64,000 nt of DNA from Ancylobacter dichloromethanicus (lineage in GTDB: Bacteria; Pseudomonadota; Alphaproteobacteria; Rhizobiales; Xanthobacteraceae). The DNA lies in the NCBI RefSeq assembly GCF_018390645.1, contig NZ_JAHBGC010000049.1:104735-168734 (forward strand). The letters run 5' to 3'. Shown here in pieces: positions 33,332 to 42,138 of this stretch. A program made the position numbers and the translations under genes. Under the pieces are notes generated by a model. It made no database searches. It had not been told where the DNA came from and saw only the letters and a list, made by a program, of their open reading frames with translations. Within the stretch, counting starts at the first letter, position 1, and each line of letters starts with the position of its first letter.

Positions 33332-33348
33332 GTTCATCCGTGATGAAC
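33332..33348. promoter_or_regulatory. Perfect 7-base inverted repeat, operator-like
   Basis: GTTCATC and GATGAAC flank CGT. No T-run follows, so it is not a typical terminator. Its position 234 bases upstream of the response-regulator start makes it a candidate operator only. Confidence 0.25.
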
Positions 33349-33581
33349 CTCAGCATCCGACGTGTCTTGTAACCCGCACACATCGACTGCCAATCGCACA
33401 GATGCTCGCCGTCCCGAAGAATTGCGCTATCGCTTCGACGTCCATGGCAAGATTCGAGCTATTGTTGCGGCGCCAATAGACGTTGCTAAACCCACACCAT
33501 TTTGGAGAGGGCTGATATAGTCCTTCAGCTTCACGTCAGCATAGGATGGTATTTGCTCAAGGCAATTTCTTGGGAGAGACC

Positions 33582-34238
33582 TTGCGCATATTACTGATCG
33601 AAGACGACCAGGTGCTGGGCACGGCCATCCGCGATCACATCGCGTCAAACGGCCACGGCGTCGACTGGGTGCAGCGGATCGACGACGCGCGATTGGCCCT
33701 GGCCACCGTCGGGTATGAACTGATCCTTCTCGACCTCGGGCTGACCGACGGTGACGGTCTGGCCTTGTTGCGCGAATTGCGCGCCGCGCGAAACCCGGTG
33801 CCCGTCATCATCGCAACGGCACAGGACCAGATCGCCGTCCGAATCGAGGGGCTGAACGCGGGGGCGGACGACTATCTGGTCAAGCCGTTCGACCTCAGCG
33901 AAATGATCGCGCGGATTTCCGCCGTGACGCGTCGCTATACTGGCGATCCGAACCCAGCCATCAACATCGGCCCGGTCTCGATCGACCTGGCCCTGAAACT
34001 GGTCACGGTGGCGGGCGAGGATGCCGGGATCACCGCGCGGGAATGGGCGGTACTGGAACGGTTGGTCCGCCATCGCGGCGCCGTCGTTACGAAGAGCGAG
34101 ATCGAGGATTCGCTCTATGAATTCGGCGCGGAAATCGACAGCAACGCCGTCGAGGTCTATGTCAGCCGCCTGCGCAAAAAGCTCGGCAGGGAGTTCGTGA
34201 GCACCATCCGGGGCCTTGGCTACAAGGCGGGAAGCTGA
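33582..34238 (+). CDS. OmpR-family response regulator
   Basis: The TTG at 33582 follows GGGAGAG and gives a classical receiver start (RILLIEDD), 218 residues; an ATG at 33546 is the alternative. The acidic pocket D8/D9 and phospho-acceptor D51 (ILLDLGLTDGDG) are present, and Lys lies in DDYLVKPFD. The winged-helix output domain has TAREWAVLERLVRHRGAVVTK, EVYVSRLRKKLG and TIRGLGYK. It pairs with the kinase that starts three bases after its stop. The signal is unknown. Confidence 0.88.
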   Translation: MRILLIEDDQVLGTAIRDHIASNGHGVDWVQRIDDARLALATVGYELILLDLGLTDGDGLALLRELRAARNPVPVIIATAQDQIAVRIEGLNAGADDYLVKPFDLSEMIARISAVTRRYTGDPNPAINIGPVSIDLALKLVTVAGEDAGITAREWAVLERLVRHRGAVVTKSEIEDSLYEFGAEIDSNAVEVYVSRLRKKLGREFVSTIRGLGYKAGS

Positions 34239-34240
34239 GA

Positions 34241-35680
34241 TTGGCGCGTCCTTCGATCGCCTGGCGCCTCGCCGCTGGTCTCTCGGCGACCATGGCCGTG
34301 CTTTGGATCGGAGCCGCGGGCCTCGCCGGCACGGTCATGATCACCCAGATCAATGAGGCTTTCGACCAATCCTTGCGCCAGGGTGCTCTTCGCCTGCTGC
34401 CGCTGGCGGTTCATGAAATCGGCGAGGGTGACAAATATGGCCTGGATCGCGTGCGCGGCTCCGATCTCGACGAGGACGAAGCCTACTTCACCTACTACTT
34501 GATCGACCAACATGGCGCCGTGGTCTTGCGGACGGACGACGCGCCGAACGATCCGCCGCCATTTCCGATTTCTGCCGGCTTCTCGGATGTCGAGGGCCGG
34601 CGCCTGTTCTCGAAGACGGACCCTCGGTCCGGTTTCTCCATCGTCCTTGTCGAGCGCACCGAGCATCACCGCGCGGCCCTCAAGGCGGCGCTCGCAACGG
34701 TCCTATGGCCCCTCGCCGGGCTGATACCGCTGGTCGCGGGCGGCATCTGGATCGCGATCCGGCTGGCGATGCGTCCCGTCGAGCGGTTGACACACGATAT
34801 TTCACAGCGCGGCAGCCGGAACTTGTCGCCTCTGACATCGGACGGGCAACCCGCCGAACTCGCGCCCATCGCGGTGGCGGTGGCGAGCCTGCTCAGGCGC
34901 CTGAGCGCGGCGCTGGATGCGGAACGAGCGTTCGCGGCCAGCAGCGCCCACGAATTGCGAACGCCGATCGCGGGCGCCTTGGCTCAAACCCAGCAACTGG
35001 CGATCGAACTCGGCGACCAGCCGGCAGGCAGGCGTCTGAGGGAGGTCGAGCTCTCCTTGAGGCGCCTGGCGCAACTGTCCGAGAGGCTGCTGCAGCTCTC
35101 GCGACTCGAAGCGGGCTTCGCGCAGGCCGAGACAGCCTCCGATCTTCTCCCGGCTCTGCGTCTGGTGGTGCGGGATTTCCAGGTCGCATCCGGAACGCGG
35201 TCTCGGGTGAGATTGCACGTTTGCGAAGGGCTGGTCCTCGTCGGCCGGATCAACCTCGATGCCTTCGCCGTCGCCGTGCGCAACCTGGTCCAGAACGCCC
35301 TGATCCATGGCGCGCCGGATGGCTTGGTCGAGTTGATCGGCGGACCCGGCAGGCAGGTTCGCGTGATCAATGCGGGGCCGGTTGTCCCCGGAGCAACGCT
35401 GGCGCGGATCGCTGAGCCCTTCAGGCGCGGTGCCACATCGGCCAAGGGAACGGGCCTCGGCCTGTCCATCGTCCGCTCCATCATGGACCAGACGGGTGGA
35501 AGCCTGACGCTCCGTTCGCCCGCGATCGAGAGGAAGGATGGCTTCGAGGCCATTCTCCAATGGCCGGACGAGTTGCCTTCGGAAAAAGCGGCCGTCCATT
35601 GCCGTAGTGCGGTCGTGGGTACCGTCGATGACGACTTGCCGGTGCATCACCTACCACCGCAGGTACCGGCGAAACGTTGA
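34241..35680 (+). CDS. Membrane sensor histidine kinase
   Basis: This 479-residue protein starts with TTG at 34241, two bases past the regulator stop. It has a span near residues 8-32, a periplasmic sensor of about 110 residues rich in Asp and Glu (GSDLDEDEAYFTYYLIDQH), and a second span near 148-170. A HAMP-like linker and phospho-His237 in SSAHELRTPIAG follow. N box (NLVQNALIHG) and G2 box (GTGLGLSIVRSIMDQTGG) are intact. The acidic sensor loop could bind cations, as in PmrB or QseC types; that is inference. The C-terminal 40 residues go beyond the usual end. Confidence 0.85.
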   Translation: MARPSIAWRLAAGLSATMAVLWIGAAGLAGTVMITQINEAFDQSLRQGALRLLPLAVHEIGEGDKYGLDRVRGSDLDEDEAYFTYYLIDQHGAVVLRTDDAPNDPPPFPISAGFSDVEGRRLFSKTDPRSGFSIVLVERTEHHRAALKAALATVLWPLAGLIPLVAGGIWIAIRLAMRPVERLTHDISQRGSRNLSPLTSDGQPAELAPIAVAVASLLRRLSAALDAERAFAASSAHELRTPIAGALAQTQQLAIELGDQPAGRRLREVELSLRRLAQLSERLLQLSRLEAGFAQAETASDLLPALRLVVRDFQVASGTRSRVRLHVCEGLVLVGRINLDAFAVAVRNLVQNALIHGAPDGLVELIGGPGRQVRVINAGPVVPGATLARIAEPFRRGATSAKGTGLGLSIVRSIMDQTGGSLTLRSPAIERKDGFEAILQWPDELPSEKAAVHCRSAVVGTVDDDLPVHHLPPQVPAKR

Positions 35681-35753
35681 AAAGCTTGCGGCCACGCACT
35701 GGAGCGACAGCCGGCTTTCCGCCGACCTCTAGCGGACGATGATGGAGCAGGAT

Positions 35754-36263
35754 TCAAGCCGGCGTCATGCGGCGAAGGGTATCGTCCTTCAGGACGAAGT
35801 GATGATACAGCGCCATGAGACCGTGGAGACCGGCGATAACGAGAAACACGGTTCCGCCGTTGCTGTGGAGGTCCGCGACGATGCCCGGAGGTTGCTGGAT
35901 CGGAGCCGTCAGGGCCGGCAGGGTCACTCCGAACACGGTAACTGGGATGCCTAGCGCCGAGGCGGCGTACCATCCAGAAAGCGGCATGGCGATCAAAAAC
36001 GCATAGAGCACAGCATGGCCGGTCTTGGCGGCAAGTTGCAGCAGCGGGGCGCTCCGCGGGTCGAGCCGAGGAGCACCGCCGGCCAGCCGCGCGATGAGCC
36101 GCGGCACCACGAGCACCAGCACGGCGAGACCGAACGCGAAGTGTACTGTTGGAGGGTTCTTCAGAATTTGTGGTCCGCCTTCGCCGAGGAACCAGGCGAT
36201 CACCACGCAAATCGCCGTCAGCCAATGCAGTACGATCATGAATTTCGAGTAACGCTGAACCAT
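35754..36263 (-). CDS. Cytochrome b561-family membrane protein
   Basis: With GAGGCGG before the ATG at 36263 the product has 169 residues and four spans. Candidate haem-ligand histidines lie in FMIVLHWLTA, TVHFAFGLAVL, TGHAVLYAFLIAMPLSGWY and VIAGLHGLMALYHHF. This is the bacterial YodB/CybB pattern, a quinol-reactive electron carrier with two haems. It is convergent with the kinase gene and stands alone on the minus strand. No FNR-like box is seen upstream. It may help handle superoxide or quinones. Confidence 0.8.
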   Translation of the reverse strand: MVQRYSKFMIVLHWLTAICVVIAWFLGEGGPQILKNPPTVHFAFGLAVLVLVVPRLIARLAGGAPRLDPRSAPLLQLAAKTGHAVLYAFLIAMPLSGWYAASALGIPVTVFGVTLPALTAPIQQPPGIVADLHSNGGTVFLVIAGLHGLMALYHHFVLKDDTLRRMTPA

Positions 36264-36474
36264 GTGCCGCCTCGGCTGTCTTTCCATAGGATTGTTGCCG
36301 GTGCAACTAGACCCTACCAAGCTGACACCCACCTGAAGCTCAAGCGCAGCGTCCAAATGAACGTAGCCTTACGTGACGCCGCGAGCGGAATGGCCAACGT
36401 TCACGCGACGGCGCCAACGCCAACTGATTGCATTCTGCCCCGAAATAAACGACGGTTGAGCGGATGCGCTACGA

Positions 36475-38526
36475 TCAATCGGAGATTGTCTTCGGTGCCT
36501 CGCCTTGGCGAGCCAACAGGACTTGCCCATCCCAATCAGCATCGGTCATTTCGACAGCCCGCAAAACGAGACGTCCCCCACCGAGAGACCCTGCCAGGAC
36601 TTGTCGCGGCGCATTGACGTCAGTCTGCGTCGAGGCCACCGAGACGAGCGAAAAGGGACGATAGAGGCGTTCCTCGACGACCGATCCGATCCAGAGCGGA
36701 GCGGTCTGTCCATTTGTGAGCTCGAGGTCGACGGCCCACAGTCGGAGCACGAGACGCGACGCGGTGGGTGTACCAACGCTATTGGGTCGAATGAGAGTGA
36801 GGCTGGGAAGACGCCCGCTGGCGAAGAGAGGAACAACCGGAAGATTGGCGGGGTCCGCCGATGGGGTAAGCCAGCTTAGGGCGCTCAAGAGCTCCCAGGC
36901 AGCTGATGTGTGCCACCCATCCCGCAGCAAGGCGTCTTGCAGGTCCCGCAGGCTACCGGTCCACTGGAAGGTCAGCGGCTCCTCCACCTCGCCGGTAAGA
37001 TCGATCCGCCTACCTGGCAATTGCTGCCAACCCGATGCCCACCATTCGGCGGCGGCCATCGTCGGCAGCACGCTTTTGACGGCATAGCGATCGCTGTCCG
37101 TTGCGTGGTTGCGGTAGATGTTGAAGCCACCGGCGAGGACAACCGCCGCACATCCGACGGCGAGCAGGCCGCCCGGCTCAACGCGTTCTACTTTCCGCCG
37201 CAGATAGGACAGCCCGAGCAGCGCCAGCCATGCAGACCCGAATGCCAGGCCTCCGAGCACGTCGGAAAGCCAGTGCGCACCGAGGTAAAGGCGTGAAAAT
37301 CCGATCAAAAATATCAGGGTTGCCGCGCCGAGAGCGACCGATACGCGCAGTGCCGAGCGAAACTCACGCGCGATGAGGAAGGTGAGGAAACCGTATAGAA
37401 CCAAGTTGATTGTGCTATGACCACTGGGGAAGGAAAACGCGCTCCAGCCCGAGTAGTGCAGATCACCGGGCCGCGCTCGATGCAGTGCCATTTTGATCGC
37501 GGTATTGAGCGCCGAGGCGCCGGCGATCGCAACCAACCAATAGGCTGCCGTGCGCCATGCCCGTTTCCAGGCAAGCCACAGGAAGACGATGACAGTGACC
37601 GCCACGACGACGACCGTATCCCCAAGTTCAGTGATGGCGATCATTACCGCATCGCCGGGCGCCGTGCGGAGATCCTGGAGAGCGCGGTAGATAGCGCTGT
37701 CGGCCAGCACCAACGGATCTCTGCTGACGACGTCTTCAAGGATACCGAAGAAAAGCCACGCCGCGCCGACGAGCAGAACAGTCAATAATGCGAGAGTCCG
37801 CGCCTCGTGCCGCTCTGGGTCGAGCAAACTGGAGAGATTGCGGCTGAGCCAGGTGTCGCGGGTGCCGACCCAGCCCCGCAGCCGTTCCACACCAATGATG
37901 AGAAGGGGTATGCCGCGACGCAACGTCCAGCGCACGATGTGCAGAATGACCCAACCCACTGCGGCCAGAACGACCAGAAGGACGGCGAGCGGCTTGGCGG
38001 CCGCGCCGAGAATGCCGAAGGCGGCCCCGACGAATACGCCGGGCAGAATATGCGACGGAGCCCAGGCGAGCGCCGATGCGACATTGACGGCGTAGAATCG
38101 GCGGACCGGCATTCCCAGCACACCGGCGAGGAGAGGAACGAAGGCGCGGACGCCCGGTGTGAAGCGTGCGAGAAAAACACTCTTGTCGCCGTGGCGGGTG
38201 AAAAACGATTCGCTACGCTCGATCAGTCCCGGATGCCGGTTCAATGGCCAGAGGCCAAGAATCTCGCGGTGGTATCGATGCCCTAGCCAAAACGAAACTC
38301 CATCACCGGCGACGGCGCCAAACGTGGCGGCAGCCAGCAACGGCCAGAGCACCAACGCGCCGCTCGGTACTAAGGTGCTGAGTGCCAGGATCCCGACCGT
38401 ACCCGGTATGACGGCACCGATGATCGGGATCGACTCCGAAAGGGCCAGGAGAAACACCGCCAGATAGGCGACATGCCGATGTGCCGTCAGGAAATCGACT
38501 ATCGTTAGGACCAAGGACGTCATCAT
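36475..38526 (-). CDS. Three-domain DedA-PAP2-LssY fusion protein
   Basis: The protein has 683 residues. Residues 1-200 form a DedA/VTT domain (SESIPIIGAVIPGTVGIL, RFTPGVRAFVPLLAGVLGMP). Residues about 240-460 form a PAP2 phosphatase with all three motifs: KMALHRARPG, FPSGHSTIN and SRLYLGAHWLSDVLGG. Residues about 500-683 are a soluble LssY-like C-terminal domain. It may flip and dephosphorylate undecaprenyl-pyrophosphate or phosphatidate. The catalytic residues look intact. It is a single gene, 113 bases from the VIT gene stop. Confidence 0.82.
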   Translation of the reverse strand: MMTSLVLTIVDFLTAHRHVAYLAVFLLALSESIPIIGAVIPGTVGILALSTLVPSGALVLWPLLAAATFGAVAGDGVSFWLGHRYHREILGLWPLNRHPGLIERSESFFTRHGDKSVFLARFTPGVRAFVPLLAGVLGMPVRRFYAVNVASALAWAPSHILPGVFVGAAFGILGAAAKPLAVLLVVLAAVGWVILHIVRWTLRRGIPLLIIGVERLRGWVGTRDTWLSRNLSSLLDPERHEARTLALLTVLLVGAAWLFFGILEDVVSRDPLVLADSAIYRALQDLRTAPGDAVMIAITELGDTVVVVAVTVIVFLWLAWKRAWRTAAYWLVAIAGASALNTAIKMALHRARPGDLHYSGWSAFSFPSGHSTINLVLYGFLTFLIAREFRSALRVSVALGAATLIFLIGFSRLYLGAHWLSDVLGGLAFGSAWLALLGLSYLRRKVERVEPGGLLAVGCAAVVLAGGFNIYRNHATDSDRYAVKSVLPTMAAAEWWASGWQQLPGRRIDLTGEVEEPLTFQWTGSLRDLQDALLRDGWHTSAAWELLSALSWLTPSADPANLPVVPLFASGRLPSLTLIRPNSVGTPTASRLVLRLWAVDLELTNGQTAPLWIGSVVEERLYRPFSLVSVASTQTDVNAPRQVLAGSLGGGRLVLRAVEMTDADWDGQVLLARQGEAPKTISD

Positions 38527-38639
38527 CCGACAGTGCCTATCGAATGCCGGTGATGACGCGATCGATGCGCGTGTCTTCTCGATAGGCTGCGTGCACGATG
38601 ACGCCTACAATAATTCTTTTGGCGCTCCGCCACGGCATC

Positions 38640-39335
38640 TCAGGCGACCGTGCCGAAGATGGCCCCGATCCCGGCCGTCACGGCCATTGCGAGAGCCCCC
38701 CAGAACGTCACGCGGATCGTCGGCTTCAGGATGTCGGCTCCGCCGGCTCTGGCGCCGATCATGCCGAGCAGGGCCAGGAACACGAGCGAACCAACTGAAA
38801 CAGCTGGCAGCAGCCAGCTCGATGGCGAGACGAGCACGAGCGCCAACGGCGCGGCCGCTCCGAGGGAAAAGGTCGCCGCGGACGCCAGCGCTGCTTGCAC
38901 GGGACGCGCCGTGGTGATCTCCGAGATGCCGAGTTCGTCCCTGGCATGGGCGCCCAATGCGTCCTTGGCCATGAGCTGCTCCGCGACCTGGCGGGCAAGC
39001 CCGGTCTCGACGCCTCGGGAGACATAGATCTGAGCCAGTTCCTTCTTCTCGAACTCCGGATCACTCGCGAGTTCGCGCTTTTCACGTGCGAGATCGGCAT
39101 GCTCAGTGTCGGACTGCGAACTGACAGAGACATATTCCCCCGCAGCCATGGACATGGCGCCGGCGACTAGACCGGCGACGCCCGTCAGCAGGACATTGCT
39201 TGAGGAGGCCGCTGCCGAAGCCACGCCCAGGATCAGGCTCGCCGTCGAGATGATCCCGTCGTTTGCGCCCAGCACAGCGGCGCGCAGCCAGCCAATTCGC
39301 CCGACAAGGTGCCTCTCGTTATGCATGCGACTCAT
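38640..39335 (-). CDS. VIT/CCC1-family iron-manganese transporter
   Basis: The 231-residue protein has the family opening GWLRAAVLGANDGIISTASL, then GLVAGAMSMAAGEYVSVSSQ. A cytoplasmic helical region with acidic clusters (LASDPEFEKKELAQIYVSRG) and three further spans follow. These match VIT1 proteins that move Fe2+ or Mn2+ out of the cytoplasm. The charged metal-binding loop is shorter than in plant forms. It is divergent from the MFS gene at 39529. Confidence 0.88.
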   Translation of the reverse strand: MSRMHNERHLVGRIGWLRAAVLGANDGIISTASLILGVASAAASSSNVLLTGVAGLVAGAMSMAAGEYVSVSSQSDTEHADLAREKRELASDPEFEKKELAQIYVSRGVETGLARQVAEQLMAKDALGAHARDELGISEITTARPVQAALASAATFSLGAAAPLALVLVSPSSWLLPAVSVGSLVFLALLGMIGARAGGADILKPTIRVTFWGALAMAVTAGIGAIFGTVA

Positions 39336-39528
39336 GTCAGCCTTGCTCCATTGATTCCATCCGCAGCGCTTCCCTCACACAAGCATTGCTGAAATCCCGG
39401 CTTGATCTACCAGAGGGAGATGTCTTGGAACTTACAGAAGCTCGATATCCCATCGGGGAAATACGCCTCGAAGCATGGTATCGACAAAGCTCGCGCTGCG
39501 AGACGCCCCCGTTCGGAGTCCTTGGGAA

Positions 39529-40755
39529 ATGGCAACAGACACAGCGCCTGCCGGGCCGAAATCGCGTGCCAGGCTGCCGCCAGGCATCTGGGCGCTCGGC
39601 TTCGTCAGCATGTTCATGGACATCTCGTCGGAGATGGTCAACGCGCTGCTGCCGGTCTATCTGGTAACCGTGCTCGGCGCGTCGACGCTGACGGTCGGCT
39701 TCATCGAAGGCATCGCGGAAGCGACCGCCAATATCACCAAAATCTTCTCGGGCGCGCTGTCCGACTGGCTCGGCAAGCGCAAGTTGCTGACCGCCCTCGG
39801 ATACGGTCTCGCCGCCGTCACCAAGCCGATCTTTCCGCTGGCCAACTCGGTCGGCTGGGTGGTCGCCGCACGTTTCATTGATCGTATCGGCAAGGGCGTC
39901 CGCGATGCTCCGAGGGACGCGCTCATCGCCGATCTTGCGCCGGCGGAGGTGCGGGGCGCGAGCTTCGGCCTGCGGCAGGCGCTCGATACGGTCGGCGCCT
40001 TTGTCGGGCCGCTCGCCGCGATCGTCCTGATGTCACTCAGCTCCGACAATTTCCGCTTCGTGTTCTGGATCGCGATCATCCCGGCGTTCATCTCGCTCGC
40101 CGTGATGATATTCGCCGTCCGCGAACCGGTCCGGCGTGAAACCGATGCCAAGCCGCGACTGCGCCTCGCGGATGCGAAACGCCTGTCCCGCCCGTTCTGG
40201 ATCGTGGTCGGCGTCGCCACGATCCTGACGCTCGCGCGGTTCTCGGACGCGTTTCTCATCCTGCGTTCCCAGAATGTCGGTCTGCCGATCGCGCTGGTGC
40301 CCGTCGTCATGGTGGTGATGAACGTCGTCTATGCGCTTGGCGCTTATCCGGCCGGCGTGCTCTCCGACCGGATCGGCCGAGGTGGATTGCTCGCGGTCGG
40401 CATCGTCTGCCTGATCGTCGCCGACCTCATCCTCGCGCTCGGCACAACGGTTCCTCTGGTCATGCTCGGCGTCGTGTTCTGGGGGCTGCACATGGCGCTC
40501 ACCCAAGGCCTCTTTGCCAGCCTCGTGGCCGATACCGCGCCCGAGGATCTGCGCGGGACGGCGTTCGGCGTGTTCAACTTCGCGGGGGGCATCGCCATGC
40601 TGATCGCGAGCGTCATCGCCGGCGGCTTGTGGGACGCTTACGGTCCGGCAGCGACCTTTCTGGCCGGCGCGGGGTTCACCGTGGTTGCGTTGATCGCTTT
40701 CGGCCTGTCGCAATACTGGGCCGGCGGCGCCTCCCCGGACCCAAGCAAGGATTGA
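39529..40755 (+). CDS. Major facilitator superfamily transporter
   Basis: The chosen ATG at 39529 gives 408 residues and about 12 spans; an upstream start at 39475 is less likely. Loop 2-3 has the MFS motif A variant GALSDWLGKRKLLTALGYGL, and the second half has GVLSDRIGRGGLL. FMDISSEMVNALLPVYLV near the start is typical of a widespread family of uncharacterised MFS proteins. The substrate cannot be read from sequence. It sits 21 bases ahead of the ATPase remnant on the other strand. Confidence 0.8.
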   Translation: MATDTAPAGPKSRARLPPGIWALGFVSMFMDISSEMVNALLPVYLVTVLGASTLTVGFIEGIAEATANITKIFSGALSDWLGKRKLLTALGYGLAAVTKPIFPLANSVGWVVAARFIDRIGKGVRDAPRDALIADLAPAEVRGASFGLRQALDTVGAFVGPLAAIVLMSLSSDNFRFVFWIAIIPAFISLAVMIFAVREPVRRETDAKPRLRLADAKRLSRPFWIVVGVATILTLARFSDAFLILRSQNVGLPIALVPVVMVVMNVVYALGAYPAGVLSDRIGRGGLLAVGIVCLIVADLILALGTTVPLVMLGVVFWGLHMALTQGLFASLVADTAPEDLRGTAFGVFNFAGGIAMLIASVIAGGLWDAYGPAATFLAGAGFTVVALIAFGLSQYWAGGASPDPSKD

Positions 40756-40776
40756 TCTGCCCTCTCGCCCCGAGAC

Positions 40777-41339
40777 TCAGGCCGTCAACCATCCGCGCCA
40801 GAATCGCTTCAGGATCTCCAGAACGACAACCAGACCTACGGCGATGCCGAACGCGACGGCGAGATCATCGGCGTGCAGAGGCCCGAAGCGAAAAGATCGC
40901 GCGCCCACGCCAGGGCAGTGCCCAGTAGGACGCCGGCCACGGCGCTTACCCGCCACAGCGCGTGATTGTCCCACCGCAGCGCCCCGCGCATCGAGCTGTC
41001 GAAGGAGCGGTTGACCAGCACCAGTCCCAGATTGGCCAGCACGAGCGACACGAAGGTGAGCGCACGCACATCCCCGGCCGGCATGCCGCGCTGTAGCGCC
41101 AGCAGATAGAGTACGGCAACGGCTACGAAGGCGAGAACGCCCTGCAGCAGACTCCAGAGCACGAGCCCCGACGAGAACAGACGGCTCGTCGCCGCGCGCG
41201 GCCGTCGGCTCATGATGTCCTTCTCCTCCTTCTCCGCCTCGAAGACCAACGAGCAAACGGGATCGATGATCATCTCGAGAAAGGCGATGTGGATCGGCGA
41301 GAAGATGATGGACAGGCCGGTCAGCAACGGTAAATGCAA
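40777..41339 (-). pseudogene. C-terminal remnant of a P-type cation ATPase, truncated and frameshifted
   Basis: The first frame begins at the break and reads PLLTGLSIIFSPIHIAFLEM, IIDPVCSLVFEAEKEEKDIM and SRLFSSGLVLWSLLQGVL, matching the cation_ATPase_C transmembrane domain. Near 40880-40900 the match moves to a second frame, which continues FRFGPLHADDLAVAFG, VVLEILKRFW and ends at 40777. The first 700 or so residues, including the ATP and phosphorylation domains, are absent. It is therefore a dead fragment. The boundary near 41339 may mark a deletion or recombination. Confidence 0.7.
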
Positions 41340-41376
41340 TTACATGCTGTCCGGTTCAACCGTGAATGAGCTTCCG

Positions 41377-42138
41377 TCAATATTCTTCGTAGGTGGCGGG
41401 AACAGCCCCGGAGATATTCTCCGCTTGCTTGCCTTCGACGATGAGCATAGCTGTCGCGGCCTCAATGCGACGCTCAAGTTCCGTCATGAAATGCCGCCGA
41501 TCAAGTCCAAGCTGGATTGGGGGGAGAAACTCAACGAGGATTGTGCCGGATCGTTTTAGGAAGGAGCGACGGCCCCAAAATAGACCGGAACTGAGTGCCA
41601 CCGGCACGACCGGAAGACCAAGCTGCATGTAAAGCGCGGCGACCCCGGGATGATAGGCTTGGTGAGCTGCCACCGGCGTGCGCGTCCCCTCCGGGAAGAT
41701 GGCGATCGAGCGACCGTCTGTTATCGCAGAGCGAGCCGCCGCGACCATCGGTCTTAACGCTTTCGCGCCTGCCTCGCGATCGATGATGATCGCCTCGCCC
41801 CGTTTCATATACCAGCCAAATACCGGTATCCTGGCCAAGCTCTGCTTCAGCACGATAGCCGGATTCTTAAGCAAGACCCACAGCGCAATGGTCTCCCAGG
41901 CGGAATGGTGCTTGAGCGCAACGATAACCGGGCCTTCGGGCAGGTTGTGTCTGCCGCGCACCTCGTAGGTCAGTCCGACGATTGACCGCAGCAGCAACAG
42001 GGAAACGGTCGCCCACAGTTCGGATACACGCGCAGCCGCGCGTTGCGAGATGAAAAGCGCTGGCAAGGCAAGGACAGAAAGAAGAGTTGTCCAAGAATAG
42101 AACGCTAGGTCGAATAGGAGGGAGCGAACGAGGGTCAC
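41377..42138 (-). CDS. plsC: 1-acyl-glycerol-3-phosphate acyltransferase (PlsC family)
   Basis: The 253-residue product has an N-terminal span and the acyltransferase motifs: KHHSAWET (the H-x4-D box with Glu in place of Asp, common in alphaproteobacteria), YMKRGEAIIIDREAG, IAIFPEGTRTPV and GLPVVPVALSSG. It adds the second acyl chain to lysophosphatidate. The ATG overlaps the stop of the cyclopropane synthase by four bases, so both are made together. This couples acyl-chain use to later ring formation in membrane lipids. Confidence 0.85.
   Translation of the reverse strand: MTLVRSLLFDLAFYSWTTLLSVLALPALFISQRAAARVSELWATVSLLLLRSIVGLTYEVRGRHNLPEGPVIVALKHHSAWETIALWVLLKNPAIVLKQSLARIPVFGWYMKRGEAIIIDREAGAKALRPMVAAARSAITDGRSIAIFPEGTRTPVAAHQAYHPGVAALYMQLGLPVVPVALSSGLFWGRRSFLKRSGTILVEFLPPIQLGLDRRHFMTELERRIEAATAMLIVEGKQAENISGAVPATYEEY

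Larger units (their letters stand above)
33153..33581. other. Divergent gap between lemA and the two-component system
   Basis: No supported gene is present. It holds the FNR-like box (33292-33305) and a dyad GTTCATC-CGT-GATGAAC at 33332-33348. An ATG at 33546 could extend the response regulator by 12 residues but lacks a ribosome site. Confidence 0.5.
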
